Part shown: one piece after another, positions 35,335 to 46,840 of the stretch
How positions within the stretch are numbered: the stretch's first letter is position 1
Layout of the letters: each line of letters opens with the position of its first letter
Assembly (NCBI RefSeq): GCF_029407905.1
Contig: NC_073646.1
Coordinates: 13,782,001-13,846,000, forward strand
Origin: Bubalus kerabau
Lineage: Eukaryota > Chordata > Mammalia > Artiodactyla > Bovidae
Reading direction: 5' to 3'
Length of the DNA stretch: 64,000 nucleotides
Translations under genes and position numbers: made by a program
The notes under the pieces: model-generated
What the model was told of the DNA's origin: nothing
Seen by the model: only the letters and a program-made list of their open reading frames with translations
Databases searched by the model: none

Positions 35335-35543
35335 TTTAAATTTTTAATATTTATTTATTTATTTGGCTGGGCCAAGTCTTAGTTGCTACACATGGGATCA
35401 TCATTGCGGCATGCAGGACCTTTACCTGAGGCATGCAAACTCAGCTGCAGCATGTGGGATCCTGTTCTCTGACCAGGGATTAAACCCAGGTCCCCTGCAC
35501 TGGGAGCACAGAATCTTAGCCACTGGACCATCCAGGAAGTGCC
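35335..35543 (-). mobile_element. CHR-type SINE
   Basis: Reverse copy: (attt)n tail, 'ggctgggccaagtcttagtt', 'ccagggattaaacccaggtc' and 'ggaccatccaggaagtgcc'. Confidence 0.9.
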
Positions 35544-35555
35544 CTCCCACTCACT

Positions 35556-35602
35556 CTTTATCTCTATTTCTCTCTCTCTCCTTCTCCCTCTCCCTCACCC
35601 AT
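35556..35602. repeat. CT-rich simple repeat
   Basis: Imperfect tctc/ccct polypyrimidine run beside the CHR SINE. Confidence 0.8.
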
Positions 35603-35778
35603 CTCTCCAAATAGTCTTTAAACATGATGGACTCGGGATAGCCAGACAGGTTACATGGCAACTGAAGGCTCCCAGAGAGAGTGCCCCAAAAGAAACCAAC
35701 ATGGCCTTTACTATACCAACTTTGGAAGTCACTCACCAGCATCATTTCTGCCACATTTTAATCATTAATATAGACACA

Positions 35779-35990
35779 GGGTCTTCCTTGGTGGCTCAGT
35801 GGTAAAGAATCTGCCTGCCAGTGCAAGAGACATAAGAGATCCAGGTTTGATTTCTGGGTCGGGAAGACCCCCCTGGAAGTCAGCGTGGCAACCCACTCCA
35901 GTATTCTTGCCTGGAGAAGCCAATGGACAGAGGAATCTGGTGAGGTCCATTGGGTCACAAAGAGATGCACAGGACTTAAAACTTAGCATG
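35779..35990 (+). mobile_element. Bov-tA SINE
   Basis: Forward copy: 'tccttggtggctcagtggta', B box 'aggtttgatttctgg' (decayed), BOV-A body to 'gatgcacaggactta'. Confidence 0.88.
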
Positions 35991-36169
35991 CACACGTGAC
36001 GGGGATGGCTACCCCTGTAATACTGTTTTTTATATACTATTCTGGCTGATGTGAGAGAGAAGGGCCACTTTAGACACTTTCTGTTGGCCTGCTCCCACTA
36101 TGACAGTTTTTACTCGACAAGCCAGGGATGCAGAGTTCTCCCAAACACCTAGTATGTCCATTCCAATCA

Positions 36170-36365
36170 CATTTGGCTATCCCTGGGAGAGAGGAGTGAC
36201 CTGGGGCGAGGCAGCCCTCTTCAGCTGAGAGCAAGTCTTAGAGACTCAGATGAGAACTGTTGGCCTCCAGCATTTCCAACAGATGAGGAAATGAATATTT
36301 GTTTCAAATGGAGTGTGGCATACCACAGCATCCACTACACTGACTGTCCCTCATAGAGTTTGATG
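36170..36365 (-). repeat. Copy related to 33590-33780, possibly ERVL-derived
   Basis: Ordered similarity by eye to 33590-33780 ('agctgagagcaagtcttaga', 'caacagatgag', 'gcatccactacact'). The family is inferred only from the ERVL pol remnant lying between the two. Confidence 0.4.
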
Positions 36366-38616
36366 AAATTTGCTAAGGTTAAAAAAATCAAGGATTTATC
36401 TGGAAGTGGCACAGGAGAGAAAAAAGGAAGAAGGCCATTTACTCGTTTTTCAAGAATGGGTAAAGAACTAACCTTTTGATTTATTAGTCTTAAAGAGAAC
36501 TCTCTGTGAATAAGCTATTCACAGTCTCATTTTTCCCACCAGAATGATACAAAAGCTATCATACTATTTCCTCCTTTCTCTTATTTCAAGCAACTTGTCT
36601 TGACTTCTAAACATCATTCTCATTCTAAATGTCAATGCTGTATATCATGACTCCCTGTGGAGGCAAAACTAGGCGTGATTAGATCTCTGTTAAATAACAA
36701 TCAATTCTACTTTTGCAATGAGCCAGCTCTGAATTTCCTAAACCTATTTTTTTTTGAGAAGATACCCTGACCCAATGGTATTTTTCAGAAAAACATAAGA
36801 AGCAAACTCCAAAGTAAGCACCTAAGAGGTCAAGAAAGGACCAGATCATGGAGAAATGACAAAATGGGATATTTCAAATGGCTATCACTTATTTACATTC
36901 ATTTGTTTAATAAATGAATGCTTTAAACCCCAAAACCTAGTGCCATTAATAATTGATTTTTTATCTTCTACTGAATTACATTTGTTTGTTAATATTATTT
37001 AATTTTTAATACATTTAAACTATATGACTTAAAACAGCAAAAGGAATTAAATGATAAACATTGGGGGAAAAAATCCCCTTCTCATCCTGAATTCCATCTG
37101 TTCAATTTCCTTTAACAGTTTCTTAGTTTCTTATATCCTGCCAGATTTTCTTTATGTATATTCAAGCATAAATCTACATTCACAAAAGTGATCTTACACA
37201 AAAGGTAGCATATTTTATACATTGTTCTGTATTTTATACATTGTTCTTCACTCAACAAAATCAATAATTTCTGATTAATAAGAACCCCAGGGCTTGGGGG
37301 GGATTTTTACAGAAAATATTATTGGGGACTTTTTGGATAATCATAGGATTGTTGCAGATACGCTAAAATGATAACTATGTATTACTTATAAATTACAGAA
37401 TTAAGTCTGTCTACATGTTCCACCCCAATGACAAGGTCCTACAATAAAATTACATGACTTATTTCCATTTAATATTAAGCCAAAGGTCACTACAAGCAAT
37501 GTGGTCCAAAAATCAGACTCAAATTTAATGTTTTCTTCTATCACCCCTGCCCTCTTCTACAAGACTGCAGGTAGAACCATATTTGGAGAAAACGTCGAAA
37601 GTCTACATTTAAACGACTGGGTCCCTTCTCATCTGAAACTATCACAACATTGTTAATCGGCTATACCCCAACACAAAAAAAAAAGGCCCTTCACCACTGG
37701 GTTGGGGCTGGGGAGGTAGGAGATGGTCAAGTATGAATAACTAATTATAAATAAAATGAGTTGCTTGAGATTTAAAAAAAAAAAAAAAAAAGTTTTTTTT
37801 TTTAATTCTACATTTAAGACCTTTATGAATAAGGTCCCCGGGCATCACTACCCCAGAACGCCCTTCTCCACAAGACTAACTCCAAATCAGGCAAAACAGA
37901 TTACAACTGCAAGGTCATCAGTGCCTACTAACAAAGACAGGTAACTTCGAACATTGTCATTTGCGAGGTCAAAGCTCTTTGCCAGCGTCAGCTCCAAGGC
38001 ATGCACAGTCAGTTACACAGGCTCAGGAAGGCCTCATGCTTGGTTAAGTGCCCTTCTGTCACCACACTGAAATTCTCCATTTTTTACAAAATGCCCTGAA
38101 TTTTTATTTTGCACTGCCTGCTGCCTCCTCTCAGAATGCATTATAAGAGAGAAGGTGCAGTAAGGGGAAAAGAATGTCTCCAAAAATAAGGAAAAACACA
38201 TTCCACAAAGCTTACTGGATTTAAGTATTATTTTCCCCAGGGGAAAGCCTCCATGGGGTTCCCCATAAATCCTTGCAAAAGGTTAATTGCTAATCCATGG
38301 GAACCACTATCATTTTCACAAAAGGCTACTTGTTGTTGCAAAGAGAGACAGGTAATTGGTTTTTGTGTTCAGCTTCATTCTTGCTTTGTTTCTTTTTTGT
38401 TAAAGATGAATGGCTTGTCAAAACAGCAAGAATATATTTACTTTAATTACAAGCCATCAAAAGTCCTTATTTCCAAGAGAAAAGATTAGTTTAATAATTA
38501 AATTCCCTCTGCTTCTCCGAGTAATAATTAGTTAACCAAATGCTAAGTCTGCTTTTAGTGGACTTAACTATAGAGTATTAGCATTCAGGTGACTTCATTT
38601 TCAGACAATTAATACT
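36366..38616. other. Repeat-poor AT-rich intergenic stretch
   Basis: About 2.25 kb with no recognised gene or repeat apart from an A18-G-T11 tract at 37774-37803. 38140-38590 looks like a possible conserved non-coding element (see findings). Confidence 0.45.
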
Positions 38617-38843
38617 GGGCTTCCCAGGTGGCTCAGTTGGTAAAGAATCTGCCTACCAATGGAGGAGACACAGGAGACCTGGGTTCGAGCCCTGGGTCAG
38701 AAAGATCCCCTGGAGAAGGGAATGGCAACCCACTCCAGTATCCTTGCCTGGGAAATCCCATGGACAGAGGAGCCTGATGGGCTACAGTTCTTGGGGTTGC
38801 AAAAGAGTCAGACATGACTTAGCAACTAAACAACAACAACAAA
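38617..38843 (+). mobile_element. Bov-tA SINE
   Basis: Forward copy with a clear tRNA head (ttcccaggtggctcagttgg, B box gggttcgagccctgg) and a (caa)n tail at 38829-38843. Confidence 0.93.
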
Positions 38844-39071
38844 TATACGTGAAACACACCAATGAATCTCCCATGGACCTCAAGTCATGGGCAGAACTCT
38901 ACAGGTATTGCAACTGTTTCCCCAGTCCCGTGTGTACCAACTATTGCCCATGGACAGAATCAGTAATAGACTGCTCAAGGTCACATACTAAAGTTTTTCA
39001 AATGTTTCTATTAATGGATGCTGCTGGAATTAATAAGTTAACAATTGATACGAAAGCATTGCTGAAATCAT

Positions 39072-39089
39072 GTGTGTGTGTGTGTGTGC
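39072..39089. repeat. (TG)n microsatellite
   Basis: About eight tg units at the left edge of a reverse Bov-tA. Confidence 0.85.
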
Positions 39090-39296
39090 ACTCACTCATG
39101 TCTGACTCTTTTCGGCCCCGTGGACTTTAGCGCACCAGACCCCTCTGTCCATGGAATTCTACAGGAAAGAATACTGGAATGGGTTGCCACTTCCCACACC
39201 AGGGGATCTTCCCAACCCAGGGATTGAACCCAAGTCTCCTATGTCTACTCCATTGGCAGGCAGATTCTTTACCACTAACACCATCTGGGAAGGTTC
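39090..39296 (-). mobile_element. Bov-tA SINE
   Basis: Reverse copy, 'actcactcatgtctgactct' to 'acaccatctgggaaggtt'. Confidence 0.9.
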
Positions 39297-39754
39297 GCTA
39301 AATTCATAGCAGCTTTTTAAATGTATTGTCCCAACCAACAAACACAAAAAATCCTACTGCCTTTATGAAGGATGGGTCCAAGAGTATTTTGAATTTGTTA
39401 AAAGGATATTTGAGAGTGGAAAGGAAGGGGACCATCTGAGCCACATGTTCAAATCTGAATGACTCAGGATGGCGTTCAAGGCCTTCAGCATCAGGCATTT
39501 TAGGAGGCAACAGTTTAATTTAAGGCAGCAATAAGAAAGAATTCAGGTTTAGAAGCAGATGGACTGTATTCCATGTTCCACTCTTACCTGGGTAGCTGTG
39601 GACAAGTTAGTTATGTCTTCTAACCTGTAGGGGCTTACTCAGTAAAACTTTAATCCAATTGTCAGCTGATGGGTGGGGCTGTGCTCCCCTTCTTTAGTTG
39701 TTTGGCCTGAGGTGACCCAGTCCTGGAGTCTATAGGCTCCTATTGCTGTTTTCA
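39297..39754. other. Intergenic stretch, possible MIR scrap
   Basis: 39540-39645 resembles a reverse MIR ('gggtagctgtggacaagtta'). Nothing else recognised. Confidence 0.4.
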
Positions 39755-40078
39755 GCTGCTGAGTCCGTCGACTCTGCAACCCCATGGACTGCAACATGCC
39801 AGACTTCCCTGTCCTTCACCATCTCCTGGAGTTTGCTCAAACTCCTGTCCATTGAGTCAGTAATGCCATCCAACCATCTCATTCTCTGTCACCCCCTTTT
39901 CCTCCTGCCCTCACCAACAGGGTTTTTTCCAATGAATTGACTCTCTTCACATCAGGTGGCCAAAATATTGGAGATTCAGCATCAGTCCTTCCAATGAATA
40001 TTCAGGGTTGATTTCCTTTAGGACTAACTGGTTTGATCTCCTTCTTGACCAAGGGACTCTCAAGAGTCTTCTCCAAAG
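39755..40078 (-). mobile_element. BovB LINE 3' end
   Basis: Reverse piece, 'aaccccatggactgcaacat' through 'actctcaagagtcttctcc', with small deletions. Confidence 0.9.
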
Positions 40079-40734
40079 AGGGCTTACAGGAGCCACATCT
40101 CCCAGGACTGATGCTGTCAGTGCTTCTGTCCCCATGGCAGGCCACTACCTACCCACGCCTGTGCAGGAGACTCTCAAACACTCACAGGTAGGTCTGTCTC
40201 AGTCTCCTGGGAGTCACTGTTCCTTTCCCCTGGGTCCTGATGCACAGAAGATTTTGTTTTGTTTGTGCCGTCTAAGAGTCTCTGTTTCCCCCAGTCCTGT
40301 GGAAGCTCTGTAATCGAATCCCACTGGCCTTCAAAGTCACATTCCCTGGGGATTCCCAGTCCCCTGGCCGGATCCCCAGGCTGGGAAGCCTGATGTGGGG
40401 CCTAGAACCTTCAAAATAGTGCAAGAACTTCTTTGGTATTATTGTTCTCCAGTTTGTTAAGTCACCCACCCAGCAGGTATAGGCTATGATTTTATTGTAA
40501 CTGTTCCCCTCCTACCATTTCGTTGTGGCTTCTCCTCTGTCCTTGGATGTGGGGCATCTTTTTTTGGTGGGTTCCAGTGTCTTCCTGTCTATGGTTGTTC
40601 AACAGTGAGTTGTAATTTTCGTACTCTGGCAGAAGAAGATGAGCGCATGTCCTTCTACTCTGCCATCTTAATCTCGTCTCTCCTCACTTGGAAAATAAGG
40701 AGAATAACAGTTCCTACTTTGTTATCTCACCAGA
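40079..40734. other. Intergenic stretch, possible L1 5' remnant
   Basis: GC-richer sequence ending near 'tctactctgccatcttaatc' (40657-40676), a phrase typical of reverse L1 5' ends. Not confirmed. No gene seen. Confidence 0.35.
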
Positions 40735-40911
40735 CATCACCCCAGACTCTTTGCAACCCTCTGGACTATAGCCTGCCAGGCTCCTCTGTCCATTAGATTT
40801 TGCCTTTTCCTCCTCCAGGAGATCTTCCCAACCCAGGGATTGAAACTACGTCTCCTGCGTCTCCTGCATTAGCAGGCGGATTCTTTACCACTGAGCCACC
40901 TGGGAAACCCC
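40735..40911 (-). mobile_element. Bov-tA SINE
   Basis: Reverse copy lacking part of the BOV-A body. 'gtctcctgc' is duplicated near 40850-40866. Ends 'tgagccacctgggaaaccc'. Confidence 0.88.
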
Positions 40912-40916
40912 TATGG

Positions 40917-41237
40917 ATTATTACAGGATCCTGGAAATAGTTCCCTGTGCTATAAGCAGGTCCTGTTGATTATCTGTTTTAGGTATAACAGTGTGTATCT
41001 GCTAATCCCAAACTCCTAATTTATTCCTCCCTCACCCCCTTTCCCCTTTGGTAACCATAAATTTACTTTCTGTCTGTAAATCTGTTTCTGCTTTGTAAAT
41101 AAGTTCATCTGTATCATATTTTAGATTCCACAAATAAGTGATATCATATGGTATTTGTCTTTCTCTGGCTTATTTAGTATGATAATCTCTAGGTCCATCC
41201 ATGTTGCTGCAAATGGCATTATTTCATTTTTTTTATG
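40917..41237 (-). mobile_element. L1 3' end
   Basis: Reverse L1 3' UTR and ORF2 end: 'ccctgtgctataagcaggtc', 'aagttcatctgtatcatatt' and 'ctaggtccatccatgttgct'. Confidence 0.85.
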
Positions 41238-41240
41238 TCA

Positions 41241-41640
41241 GCTCCATTTTAAAGATTAGGCCACTTAGGTATGCTGCTGCTGCTAAGTCACTTCAGTCGT
41301 GTCCGACTGCGTGTGACCCCATAGACAGCAGCCCACCAGGCTCCCCAGTCCCTGGGATTCTCCAGGCAAGAACACTGGAGTGGGTTGCCGTTTCTTTCTC
41401 CAATGCGTGAAAGTGGAAAGTGAAAAGTGAAAGCGAAGTTGCTCAGTCGTGTCAGACTCTTCGCGACCCCATGGACTGCAGCCTACCAGGCTCCTCCATC
41501 CATGGGAGTTTCCAGGCAAGAGTACTGGAGTGGGGTGCCATTGCCTTCTCTGCACTTCGGTATAGAGAGGTTAAATAACCTGCATAGGTCACATAGCTGA
41601 GCTGGGTTTCAAACCCAAGTCTTTATAAGTTACATCCAGA
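41241..41640 (+). repeat. MIR SINE, split by a BOV-A2
   Basis: Forward MIR core 'ctccattttaaagattaggc' continues after the BOV-A2 as 'agagaggttaaataacctgc' and 'ggtcacatagctgagctggg'. Confidence 0.72.
41273..41552 (-). mobile_element. BOV-A2 SINE in a MIR, with TSD
   Basis: Reverse full dimer. Flanks cacttaggtat (41262-41272) and cacttcggtat (41553-41563) are an 11-bp duplication with one mismatch. Confidence 0.92.
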
Positions 41641-42063
41641 ATCCTTAAGGGCCCCAAAGGTGATGATCTGGTCCTAGGAAAGGAGTTAAAGTCAGAAAGC
41701 ATTCTCTCTTTATCTTTTCTCCAGCCTCTAGATTTAAGGCAGTCTCCATATGGATGTGAAAAACTGAGGTTGTTGAGAGAAATTATGGTGGCCTACCTAT
41801 GGCAATCAGGGTTATCTAAGATGTGCTTAGTTCTACCTCAAGTCAGGAGGAAAATTATGCTTAATCTCACTGCAGACCAGCACCAAAAACCACAGGGCTG
41901 CTGCCTGACCTGTGTCTTGGTGGGCAAAACTGAAACCTGCAAAGTAATCTAGAGTGGAGATAGCTCTGATGATCAGAACAATCTAAAAATAAGGAAAGGT
42001 TTGGAGAATTATTGTGACAGTGACATGGTGGGAGGAAGAATCTATTAAGTGAAAAACTTTTGT
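41641..42063. other. Intergenic stretch, nothing recognised
   Basis: No family or gene recognised. A 60-codon frame at 41770-41952 is not convincing. Confidence 0.4.
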
Positions 42064-42480
42064 CCAGGGATGTGAGAATTGGACTATAAAAAAGCTGAGA
42101 GCCAAAGAATTGATGCTTTTGACCTGTGGTGTTGGAGAAGACTCTTGAGAGTCCCTTGGACTGCAAGGAGATCCAACCAGTCCATCCTAAAGATCAGTCC
42201 TGAATATTCATTGGAAGGACTGATGCTGAAGCTGAAACTCCAATATTTTGGCCACTGATGGAAAGAACTGACTCACTAGAAAAGACCCTGATGTTGGGAA
42301 AGATTGAAGGCAGGAGAAGAAGGGGATGACAGAGGATGAGATGGTTGGATGGCATCACTGACTCAATGGACATGACTTTAAGTAAGCTCCAGGAGTTGGT
42401 GATGGACAGAGAAGCCTGGTGTGCTACAGTCCATGGGGTCGCAAAGAGTCAGACACGACTGAGCAACTGAACTGACTGAG
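42064..42480 (+). mobile_element. BovB LINE 3' end
   Basis: Forward piece beginning inside the C-terminal coding part ('gggatgtgagaattggacta') and ending 'gagcaactgaactgactga'. The frame is broken. Confidence 0.92.
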
Positions 42481-42507
42481 GGGCAAAACTACAATGTCTA
42501 GACACAT

Positions 42508-42783
42508 CTGCTGCTGCTGCTAAGTCACTTCAGTCGTGTCCAACTCTGTGCGACTCCATAGACAGCAGCCCACCAGGCTTCCTGGTCCCTGGGATTCTCC
42601 AAGCAAGAACACTGGAGTGGGTTGCCATTTCCTTCTCCAGTGCATGCAAGTAAAGAGTGAAAGTGAAGTCGCTCAATCGTGTCCGACTCCTAGCGACCCC
42701 ATGGACTGCCGCCTACCAGGCTCCTCCGTCCATGGGATTTGCCAGGCAAGAGTACTGGAGTGGGGTGCCATTGCCTTCTCCTC
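42508..42783 (-). mobile_element. BOV-A2 SINE (dimer)
   Basis: Reverse dimer, 'tgctgctgctgctaagtcac' to 'gtgccattgccttctcct'. Confidence 0.94.
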
Positions 42784-43206
42784 TGCTAGAATTTATGAAT
42801 ACAAAAGTCTGCTTCCCTAGATACCAACTTTTGACACTGTTGCCCAGAACATACATTAAATATAGAATTCACGATGTAATACTGTGCAGTACTGATGAAG
42901 TATTTATTTAGTACCTGGGAAGTGTTTTCTTTTGCTTTCATTATAAAAGCAATATAAGTTAACGGTAAGAAAGTCAAACAGAGCAGAACGGAATAAACTG
43001 AAATGTAAAGGTCTCACCCTACACCAACCACCCATTTCAACTCCCCAGAAGCTATTGCTTTTGCTAGGGGCTTTTCTATGTAGTCATAAGGAAATAATGT
43101 CTGTTTACTGGTTCTTTAAACAAATGGGACCATTCTATACATTACTGTTTTGAAGTTACTTTTTGTATTATATAATAGCCTGGATTTGGTATCTTGTCAC
43201 ATACAG
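42784..43206. other. Intergenic stretch, nothing recognised
   Basis: AT-rich; no family or gene recognised. Confidence 0.4.
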
Positions 43207-43838
43207 CTTGGCAAATAGATGTGGAAACAGTGGAAACAGTGGCTGACTTTATTTTGGGGGGCTCCAATATCACTGCAGATGGTGATTGCAGCCATGAAAT
43301 TAAAAGATGCTTACTCCTTGGAAGGAAAGTTATGACCAATCTAGACAGCATATTAAAAAGCAGAGACATTACTTTGTCAACAAAGGTCCATCTAGTCAAG
43401 GCTATGGTTTTTCCAGTGGTCATGTATGGATGTGAGAGTTGGACTATAAAGAAAGCTGAGCACCGGAGAATTGATGCTTTTGAACTGTGGTGTTGGATAA
43501 GGCTCTTGAAAGTCCCTTGGACTGCAAGGAGATCCAACCAGTCCATCCTAAAGGAGATCAGTCCTGGGTTCATTGGAAAGACTGATGTTGAAGCTGAAAC
43601 TCCAATACTTTGGCCACCTGACGCAAAGAGCTGACTCATCTGAAAAGACTGATGCTGGGAGAGATTCAGGGTGGGAGGAGAAGGGGACAACAGAGAATGA
43701 GATGTTGGATGGCATCACCGACTCAATGGACATGAGTTTGGGTAAACTCCGGGAATTGGTGATGGACAGGGAGGCCTGGCATGCTGCAGTTCATGGGGTC
43801 GCAGAGTTGGACATGACTGAGCGACTTAACTGAACAGC
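43207..43838 (+). mobile_element. BovB LINE 3' part
   Basis: Forward piece starting just after the RT catalytic region ('ttggcaaatagatgtggaaa'). A 146-codon frame (43194-43634) spans the post-RT region, then frameshifts. Arginine is retained at the codon that is TGA in two other copies (caccggaga at 43460-43468). Ends 'gagcgacttaactgaac'. Confidence 0.92.
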
Positions 43839-44223
43839 TTATAAGTATTGTATGATATTTCACTTATTAGGGATGCAGGAAGAAGTTTTGACTAGTCTCC
43901 TGGCGTAAGAAATTCAGGAGAAATATCTGCAAAATAACGACAGTTCACAAAATTATATGATTAATAAACATCATACATAAGTTCCCCACAGAATATAAGT
44001 TCTACGGTAGCCAAGTTTTTAATCTGTTTTGTTCACTGACAAGTCATGGGTGCCCAATAAATATTTGTGGGGTAAATATATTTTCACATATATATGGATC
44101 TATATAGATATTTTAAATTTCTCTATATATTGACCAATCATCCTCCAAAATTACTGCTTCATTATATACTCTTACGGGACTTCATCTGTAGAGCTCAGCT
44201 TATTGGAAATAGTGAATGTTTGT
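43839..44223. other. Intergenic stretch, nothing recognised
   Basis: AT-rich; no family or gene recognised. Confidence 0.4.
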
Positions 44224-44695
44224 GTATTAGTTTCCAGTTGCCGTAACAAATTACCACAAATGCAGGTGCTTAGAACAACCCAAGTTCATATATTCCAGTT
44301 CTGGGGGCCAGAAGTGCAAAATCGGTTGGCAAGAATGTGTTCCTTCTGAAGCCCTCAGAGGAGAACTCATTCCCTTGCCTTTTTCAGCTACAAAAGGCAG
44401 CATTCTTTGGCTCGTGGCCCCTTCCACATCATTCCAACCTGTTTCCATTGTCACATCTCCTTCTCAGACTCTCACCCTCTGGTCTCTCTCCTTCCTTTAT
44501 ATGGACGCTCATAATTACAGTGGGCCCACCATAACAATCCAAAATACACTCCCCATCTTGAAATCTCTAAATGAATAATGTCTGCAAAGCCTCGTTTGCC
44601 ACATAAGGTAACATATTCACAGGTACCAAGGGATTAAAACATGAACATCTTTGTGGAGCCATTACTTTGCATATCACAGCTGGGAATCAGGTTTG
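44224..44695 (-). mobile_element. MLT1-type MaLR LTR
   Basis: Reverse LTR: 'tgtattagtttccagttgcc', 'ccagttctgggggccagaag', 'tctttggctcgtggcccctt', 'cataaggtaacatattcaca' and 'acatctttgtggagccatta'. Nearly full length, no coding sequence. Confidence 0.75.
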
Positions 44696-45003
44696 AATAT
44701 CAGAGTTGTTACTTCAACATGCATATCCTTCATACGTGTTGAGTCCCTACTTATCATGTCCTGAACTAAATGCCCTAACTAGTTGACTGGTCTTGGCCAA
44801 ATTACAAAAGCTCCTTGGACTCCATTTTCTCACTTGCAAAAGTGGAGGGATTCACATGAGTCTCATAGGAACGGCTATGTGGAGAATGTCTGCAGACATT
44901 CTTTTCCATTTAATCAACATTTAGGAAATACCATATACTGTTTAAATCTTGACAAAATGTAAGTAAAGTACTAGACTAAGCAGTAAGAGGTAGAGAAACA
45001 GAT
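44696..45003. other. Intergenic stretch, possible MIR scrap
   Basis: 44780-44880 resembles a reverse MIR ('gactccattttctcacttgc'). Nothing else recognised. Confidence 0.4.
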
Positions 45004-45213
45004 CCTCTTGCTGCGTAGTCGGTTGCACCCAACTCTTTTGCCACCCCATGGACTGTAGCTCGCCAGGCTCCTCTGTCCACAGGATTCTCCAGGCAAGAAT
45101 ACTGAAGTGGGTTGCCATGCCCTCCTTCAGGGGATCTTCTAGACCCAGGGATTAAACCTCATCTCCTGCATTGGCAGGCAGATTGTTTACCACTGAGCCA
45201 TTAGGGAAGCCCT
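45004..45213 (-). mobile_element. Bov-tA SINE
   Basis: Reverse copy, 'gtagtcggttgcacccaact' to 'ccactgagccattagggaag'. Confidence 0.9.
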
Positions 45214-45220
45214 GTAAACT

Positions 45221-46075
45221 GCTGATGTTGATATAAATCGGTACAGGCTTTCTAGAAGGTGATGTGGCACCATGGATGTAATGAAAACCCTTACATATGT
45301 TTGTTCTCTTTATCCTACTAAGTACCCACTTCTAAGGTGCATCATATGGGCATGGTTGAATTTATGTCTGAAGATACTCAATAAAATATTATTTACAATA
45401 TGACAGGGGGAAGTGGAAACAGACTCAATGTCCACTAATAAGGAATTAAGTAAATGAGTATGGTACATTTGCATTGTAGAAATCTCATCGGCCATATATA
45501 TAAGAGAATTTGGGGGCTTCCCTGGTTGCTCAGTGGTGAAGAATCCAGCTGCCAATGCAGGAGACACAGGTTCAATCCCTGGGCTGGGAAGATCCCCTGG
45601 AGGAGGGAACAGCAATCTACCTCAGTATTCTTGCCTGGGAAATCCCACGAACAGAGGAGCCTGGCAGGCTATAGTCCATGGGGTTGCAAAGAAGTCGGAC
45701 ACAACTTAGCAACTAAACAGCAACAGCATTTCTTACAACTGAATGTGACTGTACAATTACTTCAATAAAACTGTCAAAAAAGAATTTTGTAGAAGAATAT
45801 TAAATACCATGCTCACAGACTTATCAAATGAGAGCAGCAAACTCTCAATTTAAATCAGGGTTACTCATTATATCAGTAAAATAATTATGTGTGGTGAGAA
45901 TTTATATACCAAAAAAAAGACAAAAACTAAAAGCGTATATGATGTTACAGTAGTAATTTCTGGTAATAGAATAACAAATGATTTTTATTTTTGCTTACTT
46001 ATACAGTATTTTTTATTTTCTAATAATGGAGGTTGGGTAAAAAGGGAGGTACACACAAAAGAATTCCTCTAATTA
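45221..46075 (+). mobile_element. Old L1 (L1M-like) 3' part, split by a Bov-tA
   Basis: 45221-45514 carries 'acagactcaatgtccactaa' and 'gagtatggtacatttgcatt'. After the SINE, 45729-46075 resembles an old L1 3' UTR ('ttacagtagtaatttctggt', 'tatacagtattttttatttt'). Confidence 0.55.
45515..45728 (+). mobile_element. Bov-tA SINE
   Basis: Forward copy with head 'ggcttccctggttgctcagt', B box 'ggttcaatccctggg' and a (caa/cag)n tail. Confidence 0.93.
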
Positions 46076-46169
46076 GATTACAGGCATTTCTACCTACAGA
46101 ACAAATACCTAGGTGTCCCCCTAGTGGAAGACTAGACAAGGCTACACCGGGTACACCTGGCTGCGACTT

Positions 46170-46515
46170 TTTACAGAGCTAAGAACCCACCCTGGAGAAG
46201 GAAATGGCAACCCACTCCAGTATTCTTGCCTGGAGAATCCCATGGACGGAGGAGCTTGGTGGGCTACAGTCCACGGGGTCGCAAAGAGTCGGACACGACT
46301 GAGCGACTTCACTTAAGAACCCACCTGCCAATACAGGAAACGTAAGAGAGGCGGGTTCGATCCTTGGGTGGGGAAGATCCCCTGGAGGAAGGCGTAGCAA
46401 CCCACTCCAGTATTCTTACCTGGAGAATCCCATGGACAGAGGAGCCTGGCAAGCTATAGTCCATAGGATCGCACAGAGTCGGACACGACTGAAGCGACTT
46501 AGCAGCAGCAGCAAT
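46170..46515 (+). mobile_element. Bov-tA SINE interrupted by a BOV-A monomer
   Basis: The tRNA head fragment 'gctaagaacccacc' (46178-46191) is interrupted by a BOV-A monomer (46192-46313) and resumes at 46314 with 'taagaacccacctgcc', B box gggttcgatccttgg and its own BOV-A body, ending in (cag)n at 46502-46512. The 12-mer taagaacccacc is at 46180-46191 and 46314-46325, a perfect TSD of the inner monomer. Confidence 0.9.
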
Positions 46516-46840
46516 TATAGTCAAGACCTTTCGAGAGAAACAAGAGCCTGAGATTAACAAACTATTCTGCTTATACAAAAAATTTTTAAAAGAGGGGCCC
46601 ATTGCAAAAGAAAGGAGCAAACCTCACCCTGGGTAGCAGGTGCTACCAATTCTAAGCGCAATCCTTAGACTGACAATTAACTTTTTCAATGGATAATGTC
46701 AGGGAGCTCAGTTCCTTGGGTTTACATCTCCTCTCTCGCTTTGTGGTAGCTTGTGGTCTAGTGGGTCTAGGCCGCCTGACTCTCAAATCTAAAATACAAA
46801 CAAGGTGAAACCTGAAGTCCGCAGCAGACACCTGTTGAGA
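46516..46840. other. Upstream flank of the ERCC4 promoter
   Basis: Repeat-free sequence between the last intergenic SINE and the CpG-rich promoter. GC content rises from about 46730. No element identified. Confidence 0.5.

Noticed and set aside
43194..43634. A 146-codon frame
   Set aside because: It is the post-RT part of a truncated BovB, frameshifted after 43634.
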